Positions 7,908 through 15,917 of a DNA stretch of 32,661 bases are shown piece after piece. Source of the stretch: an uncultured Sutterella sp. (GTDB taxonomy: Bacteria; Pseudomonadota; Gammaproteobacteria; Burkholderiales; Burkholderiaceae_F); assembly GCA_900552545.1 (NCBI GenBank), contig USAL01000010.1, positions 1-32,661 on the forward strand, written 5' to 3'. A program made the position numbers and the translations under genes. The notes under the pieces are model-generated. The model was given only the letters and a program-made list of their open reading frames with translations. It was not told the origin of the DNA and made no database searches. Position 1 is the stretch's first letter. Each line of letters opens with the position of its first letter.

Positions 7908-8900
7908 TTACTTGATCACTTCATTGATCCAGCGCTGCGTGAAGGCCTTGCGGTTCTGGCCCTTCCACTGGACGTCGACCGAGATGGTGTTGATCTTCGA
8001 GAGATCAAGGATCGGGTTGGTCGTCTTCACGTCCGAGCGCGTGGGAACGTAGTTGATCTTGTTTTCAACGATGAATTCGGCGAACTTCTTGGAGGTCGCC
8101 CAGTCGACGAACTTCTTGGCAGCGTCAAGGTTCTTGGCGCCCTTGATGATGCCTGTGGCCTCGATGCCGAAGCTCACGCCGTCCTGCGGGTAGCTGATCG
8201 TCACCGGATAGCCCTGCTGAGCGATGTCGAGCGCGTCGACGATGTAGAAGATGCCCGAAGCGCACTGGCCGGTGGCAACCGGCATGGCGCCGCCCGCGCC
8301 GCTCTTGGTGTAGAGCTGGACGTTGGCGTTCAGAGCCTTCTGGTACTTGAAGGCTTCGTCTTCGCCCATGAGCTTGACCAAGGTGTAGATGCGTTCGGTG
8401 GCGGTGCCTGAGGTGCGGGCGTCGGCCATCTGAAGCTGACCCTTGTAGCGCTTGTCAAGCAGGTCGGACCACTTGGCAGGCGGCTGCATGCCGTTCTTCT
8501 TGAGGAAGTTCTGGTTCGTTAGGAAGCACAGCGGAATGATGCCGATGCCCGTCCAGTAGCCGTCGGCATCGCGAAATTCGGGCTTGAGCGCTTCGGCGCC
8601 CGCCGGGCGATAGGCTTCGAAGACGCCTTCCTTGACGCCTGCGGCATAGGTGTCGGCGGGGCCCCCGAGCATCACGTCGACCTGCGGACGGTTCTTTTCA
8701 GCCGTCAGACGCGCCAGAGCTTCGCCCGAAGATAAGCGCAGGAAGTTGACCTTGATGCCGGTGTCCTTGGTGAATTCTGCAAAGACCTGAGAAGAGTACT
8801 TCTCGGGCATGATGGTGTAGGCGTTGAGCTCCTCGGCGTTTGCCGAGGCAGTAAGGACGATCAGTCCGGCTGCCAGGAGAGCGGAGGTTATCTTCGACAT
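7908..8900 (-). CDS. Periplasmic substrate-binding protein, FbpA/AfuA type
   Basis: A 330-residue secreted binding protein. The signal peptide MSKITSALLAAGLIVLTASANA is probably cleaved before EELNAYT. The mature part has the class pattern of iron/phosphonate/sugar-phosphate binders: LNAYTIMPEKYSSQVFAEFT, the PQVDVMLGGPADTYAAG strand-helix, WTGIGIIPLCFLTNQ, WSDLLDKRYKGQLQMADARTSG, and a C-terminal EFIVENKINYVPTRSDV. DARTSGTA resembles the phosphate/anion-binding loop of the 2-aminoethylphosphonate and sugar-phosphate members. The tyrosine pair used for ferric iron is not evident, so an organic anion is at least as likely as iron. The ATG at 8900 is chosen for the AAGGA site just upstream and the good signal sequence. 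The gene heads the transporter part of the locus. Confidence 0.88.
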   Translation of the reverse strand: MSKITSALLAAGLIVLTASANAEELNAYTIMPEKYSSQVFAEFTKDTGIKVNFLRLSSGEALARLTAEKNRPQVDVMLGGPADTYAAGVKEGVFEAYRPAGAEALKPEFRDADGYWTGIGIIPLCFLTNQNFLKKNGMQPPAKWSDLLDKRYKGQLQMADARTSGTATERIYTLVKLMGEDEAFKYQKALNANVQLYTKSGAGGAMPVATGQCASGIFYIVDALDIAQQGYPVTISYPQDGVSFGIEATGIIKGAKNLDAAKKFVDWATSKKFAEFIVENKINYVPTRSDVKTTNPILDLSKINTISVDVQWKGQNRKAFTQRWINEVIK

Positions 8901-9181
8901 GTCGATTCCTTGTGGATGATTTTTATTGTTCTCAGATGATTGTTGAGCACGAGCGCAGCTTCTCGTGACACACGCCGCATAACCAGCAAAAAACGAGGGC
9001 CGTGCCAGAAACCGTGGCAAGCCCGGCGGCGGTCGGAAACTCCGCTACAGGCAGTATTGTAGGAGCACGGGGAGGGTTGCGCTAAAAATGTTGCCCCCCG
9101 TCTGCACCAGTTTTGTGCGCCCTCCCGGGTGTCGAAGAGGCGTCTCTGTCCGCCTTTCCCTCCGGAGGACCGTTTTTCTCT
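8901..9181 (-). other. Upstream region of the binding-protein gene
   Basis: About 280 bases without a gene separate the lyase subunit gene from the binding-protein gene. On the minus strand a TACAAT (plus-strand positions 9056-9061) could serve as a -10 box, but the hexamer 17 bases before it is poor. That would give a leader of about 150 bases. I see no riboswitch pattern. Confidence 0.3.
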
Positions 9182-9210
9182 TCCAGCGGCCGACGCCGTC
9201 GGCCGCTGGA
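9182..9210 (-). terminator. Strong 13-bp hairpin after the lyase large-subunit gene
   Basis: TCCAGCGGCCGAC (9182-9194) and GTCGGCCGCTGGA (9198-9210) are perfectly complementary around a 3-base loop, 14 bases past the stop codon. The minus-strand sequence after it is AGAGAAAAACGG, so the U-tract is missing. It may be an mRNA 3' end stabiliser or a partial terminator, leaving some read-through into the transporter genes. Confidence 0.55.
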
Positions 9211-9223
9211 GAGCGTCGAGAAA

Positions 9224-10438
9224 CTACAGAACCGGCCCTTCCATGTAGAGCTCAAGCTGCTCGGCGTAGTCGAGCGTTTCCATCTTCGTCATGGTGCCCG
9301 AGGCGACGTCAAGAAGGTGCGCAAGAAGCCTCTCGCCCTCCTTTTCAATCGAGGCGCCCTCGGTCATGATTTTTGAGGAGTCAAAGTCAAAGTTGTCGGG
9401 CGACCGAGCGTAGGCCAGCGCGTTGCCGGTGACGTACAGAAAGGGCGAAACCACCGTCGGATTGATGGCGGGCATCATCGGGTACTGGGGCATGGCACCT
9501 CCGCCCATCTGATAGATCACGATCGCGGCGCCGCAGGCCGTAAAGCAAAGGGGGAGCGAGAGCGACGACATCCACGAGTCGACGAAGTAAAGCCCGTGCC
9601 CCGCTGGGCGCTCGGCGTAGGAGAGAACGCCTTCAATGGGCGCGTGCCCGCTCTTGGCAATGGCGCCCAAGGACTTTTCTTCCAAGGTCGAGATGCCGGC
9701 AGCAATGTTGGCCGGAATCGGGTTGATGGCGCGGATGTCTTCGCCGGTCGACTTTGCCTTTTCCTCCCAGTGCCGGGCGGCGTCAAGGATTGCCTGCGAG
9801 ACGGCGGGCGTCCGCCCGCGGGCGGCGACAAGGTCCTCGGCGCCGATGATTTCGGTCGTCTCCGAGAAGAAGGCCGTGCCGCCGGCGGCAACGAGCGCGT
9901 CGAACACGGCGCCCACGGTGGGGTTGCCGGCAATGCCCGAAGTCGCATCCGACGTGCCGCATTTGACGCCCAGGGTAAGAGACGAAAGCGGGCAGGGGCT
10001 GCGGCGCATCGCGGAGATTTCAAGGAGCACCTCGCGCGCGGCCTTGAGCGTTTCGCCGATCATGCCGTAGCTGCCGCCCGACTCGGTGAGATAGACGATG
10101 CGGTAGGGCTTGCCGGTCTTTTTGGCTTCCTCTTCGAAGCGGTCGGCGCCCATGTTCTTGTAGGCGCTTTCCGAGACGGGCTTTACCGCCAGCAGAACGA
10201 TGCCGCCCACGTTGGCGTTTTGCATGAGGCCTGTCATGGTGCGCACGATCACCTCGCGGTCGGTCTTGGTGCGGCCGGTTTCGGCCGGAATTTCGAAGTG
10301 GCGAGTGCCGTTGGTCATCTTCTTGACGCTTGCGGCGATGAAGTTGAGCGACCGGTTGATCGGCATGAGCAGCACGTAGTTGCGCGCGCCCGCCTGTCCG
10401 TTGGGACGCATGTAGCCCAAGAATGTGGTTTCCGACAT
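9224..10438 (-). CDS. UxaA/SuyB-family lyase, large subunit
   Basis: A 404-residue protein of the UxaA family C-terminal (GarD-like) type, which covers altronate and galactarate dehydratases and the (2R)-sulfolactate sulfo-lyase beta subunit SuyB. Conserved stretches are FLGYMRPNGQAGARNYVLLM at the N-terminus, VKCGTSDATSGIAGNPTVG, FFSETTEIIGAEDLVAARG and NIAAGISTLEEKSLGAIAKS. The cysteine in VKCGTSD and the glutamates of SETTEIIG are the usual metal and active-site region. The SAF domain that is fused in E. coli UxaA is encoded separately, 11 bases upstream, which is the split arrangement of SuyAB and of some sugar-acid dehydratases. It should eliminate water or sulfite from a 2-hydroxy acid. 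Which substrate is used cannot be read from sequence alone. Confidence 0.85.
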   Translation of the reverse strand: MSETTFLGYMRPNGQAGARNYVLLMPINRSLNFIAASVKKMTNGTRHFEIPAETGRTKTDREVIVRTMTGLMQNANVGGIVLLAVKPVSESAYKNMGADRFEEEAKKTGKPYRIVYLTESGGSYGMIGETLKAAREVLLEISAMRRSPCPLSSLTLGVKCGTSDATSGIAGNPTVGAVFDALVAAGGTAFFSETTEIIGAEDLVAARGRTPAVSQAILDAARHWEEKAKSTGEDIRAINPIPANIAAGISTLEEKSLGAIAKSGHAPIEGVLSYAERPAGHGLYFVDSWMSSLSLPLCFTACGAAIVIYQMGGGAMPQYPMMPAINPTVVSPFLYVTGNALAYARSPDNFDFDSSKIMTEGASIEKEGERLLAHLLDVASGTMTKMETLDYAEQLELYMEGPVL

Positions 10439-10449
10439 GGCCTGCCTCC

Positions 10450-10743
10450 TTACTTTGCCGCGAGATCGCCGCGGCCGCGGTTGCCTTCGATGTTGTGCAC
10501 GTGAACAAGCGCGCCGGCTGCGATGTCGGCCGAGGCGACGCCGATCGGATGCGCGTACTTCACGACGGTTTCGCCGCGCGCCATGGGGTGCACGCAGATC
10601 TTGAAGCCGTAGGGAATGTCTTCAGTTGCGCGCACGTGCGCTCGTACGGCGCCGTGCAGGACGATCTGCACGTCGTCGCCCGCCGAAGTCGCCTGCAGCA
10701 CCGTGGCGACGGTGTCTTCGGGCGTTAAAAGCAAAGCCTTCAT
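10450..10743 (-). CDS. UxaA/SuyA-type small subunit (SAF domain)
   Basis: A 97-residue protein consisting of one SAF domain. It contains LTPEDTVATVLQATSAGDDV, then IPYGFKICVHPMARGETVVK, then YAHPIGVASADIAAGALVHV and HNIEG. This is the N-terminal domain of altronate/galactarate dehydratase and the SuyA subunit of sulfolactate sulfo-lyase. The HPIG and VHVHN blocks are the usual conserved parts. The ATG at 10743 has GAGGAG 7 bases upstream and gives the normal family length. The large subunit follows 11 bases downstream, so the pair is one operon. Confidence 0.85.
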   Translation of the reverse strand: MKALLLTPEDTVATVLQATSAGDDVQIVLHGAVRAHVRATEDIPYGFKICVHPMARGETVVKYAHPIGVASADIAAGALVHVHNIEGNRGRGDLAAK

Positions 10744-11020
10744 GTTGATGTCTCCTCTCAAAGAGGCGCTCCGCCGAACAAAGTGGATGCAAGAGGATGC
10801 AGGGGGCACGGCTCTTGATCGGTATTCCGGTAGACCAAAGCGCCATTCACTCAATTGTAGGCACTCGCCCCGGCGGCTCTGCTTTTAGTGTGGGCGTGCG
10901 GTCACGCAGGCTATCCCGTAGGGACGGTCAGAGACTTCTTCAGACTGAAGCCTTGAATCAACTGGGAAAAGAGGAGGGGATGAAGGGGAAGAAAGTTGGA
11001 AGAGGAAAATCGCGGGCGAC
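10744..11020 (-). other. Leader/promoter region of the lyase operon
   Basis: About 277 bases without a convincing gene lie between the tRNA terminator and the SAF subunit. A 13-bp dyad CTTCAG-A-CTGAAG (10938-10950) could be an operator. A TTGAGT on the minus strand at about 10852 has no good -10 partner. No regulator gene is adjacent. Confidence 0.3.
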
Positions 11021-11055
11021 AAAAAAGCCGCTCGGACTCAAAAATCCAGCGGCTT
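11021..11055 (-). terminator. Terminator of tRNA-Glu
   Basis: On the minus strand AAGCCGCT and AGCGGCTT form a stem with a T-rich loop, followed by six T. It lies about 35 bases past the tRNA 3' end and is a canonical intrinsic terminator. Confidence 0.85.
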
Positions 11056-11089
11056 GCGCTTGCCTCGCGAGAAGCTCCTCAAGGAGTCA

Positions 11090-11165
11090 TGGCGTCCCTA
11101 TGGGGATTCGAACCCCAGTTCTAACCGTGAGAGGGTCATGTCCTAGGCCTCTAGACGATAGGGAC
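11090..11165 (-). tRNA. tRNA-Glu (anticodon CUC)
   Basis: Seventy-six bases including the encoded CCA. The acceptor stem is GTCCCTA/TAGGGAC. The D arm contains CTAGAGGCCTAG. The anticodon loop is C-U-CUC-A-C, closed by TGACC/GGTTA. The T arm has GGTTCGAATCC between CTGGG/CCCAT-type pairs, with one weak pair. The anticodon reads GAG. CUC is less common than UUC and would normally accompany a UUC isoacceptor elsewhere. It has its own promoter and terminator. Confidence 0.93.
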
Positions 11166-11192
11166 GAGAGGCTTTGTTTTGCAGAGATCGAC

Positions 11193-11222
11193 ATTATATA
11201 CATGCTAAAAAGAAAATTGCAA
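11193..11222 (-). promoter_or_regulatory. Sigma-70 promoter of tRNA-Glu
   Basis: On the minus strand TTGCAA (11217-11222) and TATAAT (11193-11198) are separated by 18 bases. An AT-rich stretch lies in and before the spacer. The -10 ends about 28 bases before the mature tRNA 5' end. This is the best promoter in the window. Confidence 0.8.
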
Positions 11223-11250
11223 GTTTTTTACGTCGACCGGGAAAAAGATC

Positions 11251-11287
11251 AAAAAAAGGCGGACGGTCGTTCTGCAAACCGTCCGCC
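11251..11287 (-). terminator. Terminator of the rlmL-like gene
   Basis: GGCGGACGGT and ACCGTCCGCC form a perfect 10-bp stem with a 10-base loop (plus-strand positions 11258-11287), followed on the minus strand by seven T. It ends the lptE-holA-proA-methyltransferase run 22 bases after the last stop. Confidence 0.92.
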
Positions 11288-11309
11288 GCAGGCCCACGCG
11301 CGAGCCTCT

Positions 11310-12506
11310 TTATTCAGCCTTGGCAGGTTCGGCGGCTTCCTTGCTGCGAAAGCTTCCGCGCACCATGTCGAACTTGAAGAAGCGGCACTCAAGCGGGCCG
11401 TTGAAAAGCGGCACCTTGCGCGACTCCGACAGACGCATCTGGCGCGGCAGTGCGCGGTCGCTCGTCAGAAGCCAGGCCGTCCAGCCCGAGAAGTTGTGCT
11501 TGAGGTTGTCCGAGACGTCCTTCATCATCGAGGCGACCGAGGCGCTCTTGGGGTTGGACTGCTCGCCGTAGGGCGGGTTGGCGATCACAAGGCCCGAAGC
11601 GGCAGGCGCGGTGATCTTTCGCGCGTCGCACTGCGTAAAACTGAGGCGCCCGTCTTCGAGAAGGTCCGAAAGGCCCGCAGCACGGGCGTTTTCCTCGGCC
11701 TTGCCGACCACGATCGAGCTGATGTCGCTTGCGCGGATGAGAACCTTGGCGTGGCGGTTGACCGCAGCGCGCGCGTCGTCCTTGATCTCTTCAAAGACGT
11801 CGCGCTCAAAGTCCGAGAAGTTCTCAAAAAGGAAACGGCGGTTCAAGCCCGGAGCGATGCCGCAGGCCGCGCGGGCCGCTTCGATTGCAATCGTGCCCGA
11901 TCCGCAGAAGGGGTCGACCAAGGGCATGTCGGGCTGCCAGCCCGCGAGCATCAAAAGGCCGCTTGCGAGATTTTCCTTTAAGGGTGCCTCGCCCTTGTCG
12001 CGGCGCCAGCCGCGCTTAAAGAGCGCCTCGCCGCACATGTCGAGATAGAACGTGCAGTAGCGCTGATCGACGAAGGCGAAGATGCGGATGTCGGGGTGCG
12101 TGCGGTCGACGTCCGGGCGCATCTGCATGAAGTGATTGAACCGGTCGCAGATGCCGTCCTTGATTCGAAGCAGCGTGAAGTCAAGACTTCTCAAGGGCGA
12201 GCGGTGCGAGGTGATGTCGATGCGAATCGACTTCTCGGGCCCGAAGTGCTCCTCCCACTTGGTGCGGCAGGCGAAGTTGTAGATGTCCTCTTCGTCGTAG
12301 TAGTCCGAGGAGGCAAGCCGCATCAGGATGCGGCTCGCAAGCCGCGAGTTGAGGCAGGCGCGCATGGCGCAGGCCTGCGGCCCCGAAAAGAAGACGCCGC
12401 CGCGGACCGGTTTGATTTCCTGTGCGCCGCAGGCCTTGAGCTCGTTGGCGAGCATCGCTTCAAGTCCGAGCGGGCAGATTGCGTAAAAAGAGGTTTTTCT
12501 AGCCAT
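11310..12506 (-). CDS. THUMP-domain class I SAM-dependent RNA methyltransferase (RlmL-like)
   Basis: A 398-residue cytoplasmic methyltransferase. The N-terminal 150 residues (FYAICPLGLEAMLANELKAC..., RGGVFFSG, DITSHRSPLRSLDFTLLRIK) form the ferredoxin-like plus THUMP RNA-binding part. The catalytic Rossmann part has the SAM-binding motif LVDPFCGSGTIAIEAA (near residue 200) and the exocyclic-amine motif VIANPPYGEQ (near residue 305). This is the architecture of the m2G2445 23S rRNA methyltransferase domain of RlmL. The RlmK domain fused in E. coli is absent, as is usual outside Gammaproteobacteria. It follows proA by 72 bases with no terminator between, so it is probably in the same transcript. 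Confidence 0.88.
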   Translation of the reverse strand: MARKTSFYAICPLGLEAMLANELKACGAQEIKPVRGGVFFSGPQACAMRACLNSRLASRILMRLASSDYYDEEDIYNFACRTKWEEHFGPEKSIRIDITSHRSPLRSLDFTLLRIKDGICDRFNHFMQMRPDVDRTHPDIRIFAFVDQRYCTFYLDMCGEALFKRGWRRDKGEAPLKENLASGLLMLAGWQPDMPLVDPFCGSGTIAIEAARAACGIAPGLNRRFLFENFSDFERDVFEEIKDDARAAVNRHAKVLIRASDISSIVVGKAEENARAAGLSDLLEDGRLSFTQCDARKITAPAASGLVIANPPYGEQSNPKSASVASMMKDVSDNLKHNFSGWTAWLLTSDRALPRQMRLSESRKVPLFNGPLECRFFKFDMVRGSFRSKEAAEPAKAE

Positions 12507-12578
12507 GGAGTGTGTGTGCGGCCCTGTGGGGCCTCTGATGCATGTTCGTATCGATTTTTCTAAAACTTTGCCGTGCGG

Positions 12579-13880
12579 TCAATGACGTCCTTCGCCGTGG
12601 CCGGTGACGACGTACTTGAGGCTCGTAAGGCCTTCAAGGCCCACGGGGCCGCGGGCGTGCAGCTTTCCGGTGCTGATGCCGATCTCCGCACCCAAGCCGT
12701 ACTCATAGCCGTCGGCAAGGCGCGTCGAGCAGTTCACCATGACGCTGCCGCTGTCGACTTCGCGCAGAAAGCGGTTGGCGGCCGTGTAGTCGTTGGTGAT
12801 GATGGCGTCGGTGTGATGCGAGCTATGAGCCGCGATGAAGTCGAGCGCCGCATCAAGGCTTTCGACCACAGCAATCGAGATGATCGGGGCGTTGTATTCG
12901 GTGTCCCAGTCGCTCTCATCGGCATCGACGACGGCAAGGCCCGAGGCTTCAAGCACGGCCTTTGAACGTGCGTCGCAGCGCATCTCAACGCCCTTTTGGG
13001 CAAAGACGGCGCCGATGCGAGGCAAAAAGGCGTCAGCGACCACCTCGTGCACGAGAAGCGTTTCGGTCGCGTTGCACGGGGAGTAGCGCTGCGTTTTGGC
13101 GTTGTCGACGACCGACACGGCCATGTCGAGGTCGGCTGCGGCATCGACGTACGTGTGGCAGATCCCGTCGAGGTGATGAATCATCTCGATCTGGCTTTCC
13201 TCGCGCAGACGCGCGATGAGGCTCTTTCCGCCGCGCGGAATGATGACGTCGATAAGGCCCCGGGCGCGGATCATTTCGCCCACGAACGCGCGGTCGGCCG
13301 TGGGCGCCGTGATGACGGCGTCGGGGTTGAGGCCCGCGGCTCCAAGCGCCTGACGCACCAGGCCGCCTAAAACGCGGTTCGTTTCAAAAGCTTCGGAGCC
13401 CCCGCGCAAAACGGCGGCGTTTCCGGACTTTAAGGTCAACGCTGCGGCGTCGACCGTGACGTTGGGGCGCGACTCGTAGATGATGCCGATGACGCCCAGC
13501 GGCACACGCATGCGGCCCACGGAAATGCCTGAGGGCTGCACGTGCACGCCGCTGACTTCACCCACGGGGTCGGGAAGCTGCGCGATCTGCTCGCACCCCG
13601 CGGCCATCGTCTCGAGCACCTTGTCGGTCATGGTGAGACGGTCGACGAAGCTAGCCGGGTAGTTCTTGGCGCGTGCGCGTTCAAGGTCAAGGGCGTTGGC
13701 CTGCTGCACGGCCTCGCGGTTTGCCCTGAGGCTCTCCGCAAGGATCATGAGCGCCTTGTTCTTTTGCGCGGTGCGTGCGCGCGCAAGTTCCCGGGCGGCC
13801 TGCCGCGCGCGGCGGCCAACGTCGAGCATCAGGGCGTGAAAGTCGACGGCGGCGGCCGCAGAAGTGTCTTTGTCAGTCAT
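12579..13880 (-). CDS. proA: Gamma-glutamyl phosphate reductase ProA
   Basis: ProA makes glutamate-5-semialdehyde from gamma-glutamyl phosphate with NADPH, the second step of proline synthesis in the cytoplasm. The 433-residue product has the aldehyde-dehydrogenase-like fold with the family blocks VPLGVIGIIYESRPNVT (residues 127-143), LRGGSEAFETN, and the catalytic cysteine Cys269 in SPCNATETLLVH. The C-terminal NCSTRLADGYEYGLGAEIGI and LHARGPVGLEGLTS are also typical. No proB is nearby. It lies between holA and the methyltransferase gene, as in many betaproteobacteria. Confidence 0.96.
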   Translation of the reverse strand: MTDKDTSAAAAVDFHALMLDVGRRARQAARELARARTAQKNKALMILAESLRANREAVQQANALDLERARAKNYPASFVDRLTMTDKVLETMAAGCEQIAQLPDPVGEVSGVHVQPSGISVGRMRVPLGVIGIIYESRPNVTVDAAALTLKSGNAAVLRGGSEAFETNRVLGGLVRQALGAAGLNPDAVITAPTADRAFVGEMIRARGLIDVIIPRGGKSLIARLREESQIEMIHHLDGICHTYVDAAADLDMAVSVVDNAKTQRYSPCNATETLLVHEVVADAFLPRIGAVFAQKGVEMRCDARSKAVLEASGLAVVDADESDWDTEYNAPIISIAVVESLDAALDFIAAHSSHHTDAIITNDYTAANRFLREVDSGSVMVNCSTRLADGYEYGLGAEIGISTGKLHARGPVGLEGLTSLKYVVTGHGEGRH

Positions 13881-13905
13881 TTTTTGAGCGTACTGAACCA
13901 GAAGC

Positions 13906-13976
13906 TTTCCTTGAAAGAGCTCCGCGTGGGCGAAGCCCGCCGCAGTGCATCAATGACGGGCGGCCCTTCAAGGAAA
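13906..13976 (-). repeat. Long-range inverted repeat between holA and proA
   Basis: TTTCCTTGAA (13906-13915) and TTCAAGGAAA (13967-13976) are perfect 10-bp complements enclosing a 51-base, GC-rich loop with smaller pairings. It fills most of the 104-base gap between the two genes. It has no T-run after it on the minus strand, so it may be a processing or stability element. Confidence 0.4.
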
Positions 13977-13984
13977 AAAGAGAA

Positions 13985-14998
13985 TTACTTCGCCAAAAAG
14001 CTCGCAAGGCTCGCGAGCTCCACCCAGGGATCGGAGTCGCGGTCGGCGACGACGAGCCCTTTTGAAATCTTATCGATATCAGCGGCAAGCATCAGGGCGC
14101 TTGCGAGCTTGCGCGAGCTCATGCGCGAGGCGGCGGCAATGGCGCGGCGCTTGCGCGAAAGCGGAAAGATGCGAAGCTGGTCCGCCGCCGACGCCTTCGA
14201 GACGCCCGAATCGATGAGCGCGCGCAGCCGCGCCGCGCAGCGGATGTCTTCGGACAAAATCCAGAGAAACGAGGGAATCGCCTCGCCCTTGGCGCGTAAG
14301 TTTTCAAGAATGCGCACGGCCTTGGCGCCGTCGCCCGAGAACGTCGCATCAAGCAGGTTGTCGACGTCAAAGCTTGCCACGTCCTGCACGGCGTGCTCGA
14401 CGTCGGAGGCTTCGACGTGCTTCCCTTTGCCGAAACGGAAGTAGAGCTTCAGCACCTCCTGATTGGCCGCAAGGAGATTGCCTTCGCAGCGCTCGGCGAG
14501 AATGGCAAGCGCATCGTTTTCGGCCGTAAGGCCCAGGCGCTTCAAGCGATCGCGAAACCAGGCCGGAAGTTCGCGTGCTGAGACCGGATCGCATTTGACC
14601 TCGACGGCTGCCGCGGCAAGCTTCTTGTACCAGGCCGCGTTCTTGAGCGTCCACTCCCAGGGGATGCTCACGATCAGCACCACGCCGTCCAAGGGAAGCT
14701 GCGGGAGACCGCCCAAAACTTCAGCACCCTTGGTGCCGGGCTTGGGGGAGGCGAGACGCAGCTCAACGATCTTCTTGTCGCCGAAAAGGCTCATCGCCTG
14801 ACAGGCGTCGAACACCCGGCTCCAGTCCCAGGCGGCCGAGGCGTTCAAGACCTCGCGCTCGGTGCAGCCTTCTTCGCGGGCCTTCTTGCGGATCATGTCG
14901 GCCGCTTCAAGCATCAAGAGCGGCTCTTCGCCCGTCACGAGCCAGAGCGGCGCAAGGGGCGATTTCTGCAGCTCAAAGCGAAGATCCTGAAATTGCAT
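13985..14998 (-). CDS. holA: DNA polymerase III delta subunit HolA
   Basis: HolA opens the beta clamp as part of the clamp loader. The 337-residue protein begins MQFQDLRFELQKSPLAPLWL with the family's LVTGEEPLL strand (residues 20-28), a degenerate P-loop region. It continues with WDWSRVFDACQAMSLFGDKK and the helical C-terminal collar, which includes ILSEDIRCAARLRALID and the final DKISKGLVVADRDSDPWVEL. Length and order match HolA. It follows lptE by 64 bases on the same strand, the usual leuS-lptE-holA context, although leuS is displaced here. Confidence 0.92.
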   Translation of the reverse strand: MQFQDLRFELQKSPLAPLWLVTGEEPLLMLEAADMIRKKAREEGCTEREVLNASAAWDWSRVFDACQAMSLFGDKKIVELRLASPKPGTKGAEVLGGLPQLPLDGVVLIVSIPWEWTLKNAAWYKKLAAAAVEVKCDPVSARELPAWFRDRLKRLGLTAENDALAILAERCEGNLLAANQEVLKLYFRFGKGKHVEASDVEHAVQDVASFDVDNLLDATFSGDGAKAVRILENLRAKGEAIPSFLWILSEDIRCAARLRALIDSGVSKASAADQLRIFPLSRKRRAIAAASRMSSRKLASALMLAADIDKISKGLVVADRDSDPWVELASLASFLAK

Positions 14999-15062
14999 GG
15001 GCGTAGATGAATCGTGACGAATTCGGGCGGCCTTCCTGTTTCAAGAAGGGCGGCTCTTCGGC

Positions 15063-15605
15063 TTAAAGGGCGGGCTTGTCGCCCGTATCGCGCGTCAGCG
15101 CCTCGCTTTCTTCAACGGGCTCGGCGCGCTCGATGCGGCGGATGATCTGCGTGGCAAGGTCCGACTGCATCTCGTTGACGACGAGCGCCTCTTCGCTGTC
15201 GCGGCTCAGGTAGTCGTTGTCGTCGTAGCTGATCTCGCGCACGGCGACCAACGTCGTCTCGGGAAGATACGGCGTTCCGCGCGGCGTGGTGAGCACGAAC
15301 TGCACGATGTACTTCAATTCGTACTCGCGGGCCTCGCCGTCGGCGTTGTAGCTGATGATGTTGCGCTCGCGCGACTGACGCGTGAGTTTGAGCACGGCCT
15401 GGGACTCTTCAAGGGAGTTCACGATGGTGACGTTGGAGCCCGCCCGCAGCAGACGCGCAATGCGCGCCGTAAAGGGCGTATTGCGGTTCATGTCGAGATA
15501 GATCTTTTCAAACGGAAGCTCGAAGCGTCCGCGCAGGCGAAAGCCGCATCCGGCAAGGGGAAGAATGGCGGCGGCTGCAACGAGGCTGCGGCGGGTGAGT
15601 GACAT
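15063..15605 (-). CDS. lptE: LPS-assembly lipoprotein LptE
   Basis: LptE is the outer-membrane lipoprotein that plugs the LptD barrel and helps insert lipopolysaccharide. The 180-residue product has a lipoprotein signal MSLTRRSLVAAAAILPLAGC, with the lipidated cysteine at residue 20, followed by GFRLRGRFELPFEKIYLD, a typical opening. ISYNADGEAREYELKYIVQF and AVREISYDDNDYLS follow, then a charged helix NEMQSDLATQIIRRIERA. The ATG at 15605 gives a proper signal sequence. The much longer open frame to 16418 is antisense to mobB and is rejected. Confidence 0.92.
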   Translation of the reverse strand: MSLTRRSLVAAAAILPLAGCGFRLRGRFELPFEKIYLDMNRNTPFTARIARLLRAGSNVTIVNSLEESQAVLKLTRQSRERNIISYNADGEAREYELKYIVQFVLTTPRGTPYLPETTLVAVREISYDDNDYLSRDSEEALVVNEMQSDLATQIIRRIERAEPVEESEALTRDTGDKPAL

Positions 15606-15631
15606 CAGTCGGTCCCAGTAGGTGAGTGGAA

Positions 15632-15652
15632 AGCCCGCAATTTGGGCGGGCT
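15632..15652 (-). other. Hairpin in the lptE leader
   Basis: AGCCCGC (15632-15638) and GCGGGCT (15646-15652) form a 7-bp stem about 27 bases before the lptE ATG on the minus strand. With the TATAAT just upstream it lies inside the likely 5' leader. Confidence 0.35.
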
Positions 15653-15668
15653 GCGGTTCAAGCCCTTC

Positions 15669-15674
15669 ATTATA
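15669..15674 (-). promoter_or_regulatory. Candidate -10 box (TATAAT) for lptE
   Basis: A perfect TATAAT on the minus strand lies about 64 bases before the lptE start. No clear -35 exists at normal spacing. Its presence suggests that lptE has its own promoter now that leuS is not directly upstream. The rest of the 312-base divergent gap (15606-15917) holds a TAAAAT that could be a -10 for mobB, and nothing gene-like. Confidence 0.45.
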
Positions 15675-15917
15675 AGAGCAAGGGCGCCCGGCACCCCTTG
15701 ACCTCCCTTCGGCGCCTCTCGGGCCATTCTTGGGCATTGCCTTGGCGTTTCCTTCGGTGCGGGTCATGGACGGCCTGCAGTTTCCGCTAGCCAATCTTTC
15801 TCTAAAATGGCTTGGTGTCGTGCCGTTTCCCGTGTCCGCATGCCTCGTGCGCGCAAGGAGCTGGTCCGGCAGGAAAAAAATAGATTGCAAAGACAGAATT
15901 TTCTGGGGAGAAGCGTC

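Noticed and set aside
10797..11981. 394-codon plus-strand frame over the tRNA region
   Set aside because: It runs across the tRNA, two terminators and the antisense of the rlmL-like gene, and its product has no domain likeness.
15606..15917. Moco riboswitch before mobB
   Set aside because: No matching conserved core or multi-stem layout was recognised in the gap.
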